Shown: positions 8,112 through 10,650 of the stretch, in pieces
Numbering within the stretch: position 1 is the stretch's first letter
Layout of the letters: each line of letters starts with the position of its first letter
Origin: Fragilaria crotonensis
Taxonomy: Eukaryota; Bacillariophyta; Fragilariophyceae; Fragilariales; Fragilariaceae
Direction of reading: 5' to 3'
DNA length: 10,650 nt
Assembly (NCBI GenBank): GCA_022925895.1
Contig: JAKSYS010000274.1
Location: 64,001 to 74,650 of the forward strand
Translations under genes and position numbers: made by a program
The notes under the pieces: model-generated
The model's input: only the letters and a program-made list of their open reading frames with translations
The model's database searches: none
What the model was told of the DNA's origin: nothing

Positions 8112-8301
8112 ACACACCACACCACACCACACCACACCACACCACACCACACCACACCACACCACACCACACCACACCACACCACACCACACCACACCAC
8201 ACCACACCACACCACACCACACCACACCACACCACACCACACCACACCACACCACACCACACCACACCACACCACACCACACCACACCACACCACACCAC
8301 A
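8112..8301. repeat. Pentanucleotide microsatellite (ACACC)n, about 38 copies
   Basis: An essentially uninterrupted ACACC run (GGTGT on the - strand). Neither strand of the unit contains a stop codon in any frame, and because 5 and 3 are coprime every - frame encodes the same cyclic GVVWC pentapeptide. The long open frames crossing it (110-120 codons on -) are therefore artefacts of the repeat. The purity suggests recent expansion. Confidence 0.97.
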
Positions 8302-9310
8302 GCCTTGTGTGTGATGAAGAAGCTTCATTAATTGCATGGGCTCCCTTGTACGTGCATTCCGAGTACAGTCCAACAATGCCGTTCAACCAAAGTCCATATC
8401 GCAATAGTACACAGTACATAATGAGTACTGCAGTGCCAAGCCCTTGTCCTAGTATCACCTGTGACATCTGCCTCTAAACTAAATCATGATAATGATAGAG
8501 GTTTGAATCTGATACGCTCCAGTCAGATGATGGCTTGGAAGTCAAAGGACGGGTGATGAAATGATGGAGCAAAGAAAAGACCAAGGTGAGATGATGAGCA
8601 TATGTCATTTTGATGTTCAGTGCAGTAGCATGGTGCACTATGCTGTCTGTGGAAAACAGGCAAGGCAGGCAATAATGAATTCGGTAGCTATTCACCAGCA
8701 AATCGATGCCAGATTACCTTGGCCATCAGATTTCAAAGCATTTGTGCTCTTGCGCTTTGTTATATTTAAGCTTCAATTTGGACTAAACTGTAATCTCCCG
8801 AACTTGCAGAAAAATTTAAAAATTTAGGTCCCTAACTTGCCGGGTGACTCTGGTAGAGTAATTTCGATGATGATGGGAGTTGATAGCCAAGTTTAATACT
8901 ATGAACTATGCATACGGAGTATGATATTCGTCGCGGTGGGAGTATTCAGTATTCACCTGATTTTTCGAATATGGCGACCGAAGTGTCCTTCCGTCACCTT
9001 AAACGAAGCATGCAAGGCAGAATTCTGGAGTCCTGACGCCCTTATGTTCGATGCTCTTATCAGGCATCTCTCAACAACCACCACATACTAAAAATGACTT
9101 CCTATTACGGTGCTATCGTTCTCTAGTGAAAATGTGATAAAGCTATTAGCAAATGCTCGGAGGACTAGAAGGATATCGGCATTTCGCGAAAGTACGACAA
9201 GTAGATTGTTCAATATGAATAGTCCTTACGGTATGGTGTACAGCAAACTTCGAACCGCTTTGTTTGTATTGTGTAGATATCCAGCTGTTCGTCAGTCAGC
9301 AGCACAGACC
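8302..9310. other. Gene-free stretch, no feature recognised
   Basis: GTAC/AGTACT motifs cluster at about 8348-8440. A frame at 8561-8827 (+, 88 codons) has no recognisable domain. A short direct repeat AGTATTC occurs near 8940-8955. No tRNA-like A and B box pair was found. Confidence 0.4.
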
Positions 9311-10192
9311 TTAGCATGGGGTCAGCTGTTGGTGTGGATTCATATTCCCCTTCATGGCATGGAAGAAAGCGGGGAAAGTAGCATACGTATCCCTGTGAGA
9401 ATGAATCGGTTTCAGTTTGAATTTCATGCGCGGCCCAGCCCATTCGTCCATGCATGACACGAAGTCCGGAAAGAGCTGCGCAAGTGAGCCTAGACCATGG
9501 CTATCTGGCTGTTCATTCGTCAAGCTTAATGCGTGAAGACCAGCAGCGGTGGATGACCAATCACATAGTTCCACTCGTGGTCCTGTGCCATGCGAATGGC
9601 GTTCGCAAGAAGTTCCGGTCATGACCGTCATGACCGTCATGTTTGCTCCGCCTGCATTGACACCATCAGTTGCAGGAACTGAACAACTTGATTGATTAAG
9701 TTGTTGAAAAACTGTCAATTCATTTTCCAGGCACCCGACTAGACTGTCTTCATTGGCCGCGCGAGCGCGAGGACGTAATTTGTATATTGCCGACCCTATC
9801 TGAGCATCGACATCGTTTGTCGATGGATTCACGAGGAGGAACTCAATGGGCCCATCTCCGGACCGAAAATGAGTTAGGTCATCGCAAATTCCAGAAGCAC
9901 CCTCGTCAATTGAGGATTGAAAGGTTTGCGGGGTTCCGCCCGTCTCTCCTGAAGTTCTTTGTGTCGAAATACTGTCACTGATGACGAGTGTCTCATCCTC
10001 ACATGGCGCGGAAGGATGTGACACCACGAATGGTGATTCACAATTACTACCACTCTCCTTCGGCCTTGAATGAACGTAGCATGCATGGTCGCCAGACATA
10101 GTTTGGTTACTGATGATGCGCAGCTTGCTCCAAAGGAATAATAACGAAGGACGATATGCACGGGCACTAATTGTAGCAATGCTGGTTATCAT
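9311..10192 (-). CDS. Hypothetical protein, 293 codons, Ser/Thr-rich, no known domain
   Basis: The frame is open from ATG at 10192 to a stop at 9311-9313, which is long for this AT/GC-balanced intergenic DNA and argues for a real gene or a recently decayed one. An alternative start is Met32 (10099), in the context AAACTATGTCTGGC; it would drop a basic, partly hydrophobic 31-residue leader (ARAYRPSLLFLWSKLRI) that could be targeting sequence or simply 5' UTR. The body is polar and Ser/Thr/Gly-rich with no membrane segment. A 9-bp tandem repeat at 9618-9641 encodes MTVMTVMT. The last part (DEWAGPRMKFKLKPIHSHRD, then FPAFFHAMK) is the most structured-looking. I do not recognise the family. An intron near the 3' end cannot be excluded, because another - frame just downstream (LTDEQLDIYTIQTKRF) also looks protein-like. 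Confidence 0.5.
   Translation of the reverse strand: MITSIATISARAYRPSLLFLWSKLRIISNQTMSGDHACYVHSRPKESGSNCESPFVVSHPSAPCEDETLVISDSISTQRTSGETGGTPQTFQSSIDEGASGICDDLTHFRSGDGPIEFLLVNPSTNDVDAQIGSAIYKLRPRARAANEDSLVGCLENELTVFQQLNQSSCSVPATDGVNAGGANMTVMTVMTGTSCERHSHGTGPRVELCDWSSTAAGLHALSLTNEQPDSHGLGSLAQLFPDFVSCMDEWAGPRMKFKLKPIHSHRDTYATFPAFFHAMKGNMNPHQQLTPC
9618..9641. repeat. In-frame 9-bp tandem repeat GTCATGACC, 2.7 copies
   Basis: Copies start at 9618 and 9627, with a partial one at 9636. The unit length is a multiple of three, so it repeats Met-Thr-Val within the hypothetical protein on the - strand without changing frame. Confidence 0.9.
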
Positions 10193-10324
10193 TCATCTGA
10201 TGTGAGATAGTTATAATGCCAGTATGATTTTGAGTGAACGTCCTGAGACAAAGAACTTCTCTATCGTACGTCATACACTGCTATTTCCTTGATAGACAAA
10301 TTTGAACTCCGAGTACATTCACGA

Positions 10325-10412
10325 CGCGGGTAACCGCGCCAATCGGATTTAATTCAGCACCATGACGTCAGAAGGTTAAGCTTAGTTGGAATCCATGATA
10401 CTAAAATGACGT
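10325..10412 (-). promoter_or_regulatory. Candidate promoter elements: TGACGTCA, TGACGT, CCAAT, CGCGG inverted repeat
   Basis: A perfect CRE-type palindrome TGACGTCA lies at 10363-10370 and a TGACGT at 10407-10412. A CCAAT sequence is at 10339-10343, and the inverted repeat CGCGG-GTAA-CCGCG spans 10325-10338 with a 5-bp arm on each side. All lie 130-220 bases upstream of the first ATG of the - strand hypothetical gene. In diatoms, TGACGT elements in the carbonic anhydrase promoter of Phaeodactylum respond to CO2/cAMP through bZIP factors; a similar role here is inference only. Confidence 0.35.
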
Positions 10413-10564
10413 CGCCGAGAAAAAGACATTATGCGTTCCGCAGTATGTATGTATGAATATGCGCTGTGCGACAAGAACATGTATGGAACTCAGGACCACA
10501 TAGTGCAAAGAGGAACGAGTATCAAGTATCAGGTATGTATATTCATATCATGTGGGTATGAAAC

Positions 10565-10612
10565 ATAGTAGTATACAGTATACAGTACCTGGTACAAGTA
10601 CGTAGTACGAGT
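10565..10612. repeat. GTAC/GTATAC-rich island
   Basis: Repeated AGTATACAGTATACAGTAC, then GGTACAAGTACGTAGTACGAG, of the same motif family as the other islands in the window. Confidence 0.65.
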
Positions 10613-10650
10613 ATAAATGTGTTTGACTTTGAGCATACTGCTCACTGCAT

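Noticed and set aside
7968-8467. Three long overlapping - strand frames made of repeated VWCGV
   Set aside because: They are products of the stop-free ACACC microsatellite; all frames give the same cyclic pentapeptide and the flanks show no coding signal.
9110-9457. 115-codon frame on the + strand
   Set aside because: Its 3' part overlaps the - strand 293-codon frame, and it has no recognisable domain.

Overview
The window looks like nuclear DNA of a photosynthetic stramenopile, most probably a diatom. The evidence is a eukaryotic-type L-aspartate oxidase gene (the bacterial/plant route to NAD, absent from animals and most fungi) with a spliceosomal GT-AG intron, long gene-poor stretches with decayed transposon coding, and many dispersed GTAC/AGTACT-type palindromes. 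The organism call is an inference; nothing here fixes the species.

Layout. 1-229: 3' end of a membrane-protein gene on the + strand. 353-701: a possible small two-exon gene on the + strand with a signal-peptide-like start. 800-2772: nadB (L-aspartate oxidase) on the - strand, convergent with those two, with a 203-nt phase-1 intron at 2035-2237. 2773-3500: nadB upstream DNA, a perfect 10-bp hairpin and a GTAC-rich island. 3500-5480: a gene-free block with about four diverged copies of a ~180-bp tandem repeat and, on the - strand, a frameshifted relic resembling the gag zinc-finger/aspartic-protease part of a Ty3/gypsy retrotransposon. 5480-6500: short tandem repeats and GTAC-rich DNA. 6500-8110: more gene-free DNA with a weak transposase-like relic. 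8112-8301: a pure ACACC pentanucleotide microsatellite of about 38 units. 8302-9310: nothing recognisable. 9311-10192: a 293-codon open reading frame on the - strand for an unrecognised protein, with a perfect TGACGTCA element about 170 bp upstream of its first ATG.

The most notable observation is in nadB. Once the intron is removed, the frame is intact and every expected FAD- and substrate-binding motif is present, except for a single in-frame TGA at codon 386 of 589 (1412-1414), with full NadB conservation resuming immediately after it. It may be a recent null mutation, a sequencing or assembly error, or a recoded codon (selenocysteine or readthrough). I found no convincing SECIS element by eye in the downstream 570 bases, so a mutation or error is the default reading. 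I see no operon and no evident multi-gene system in this window.
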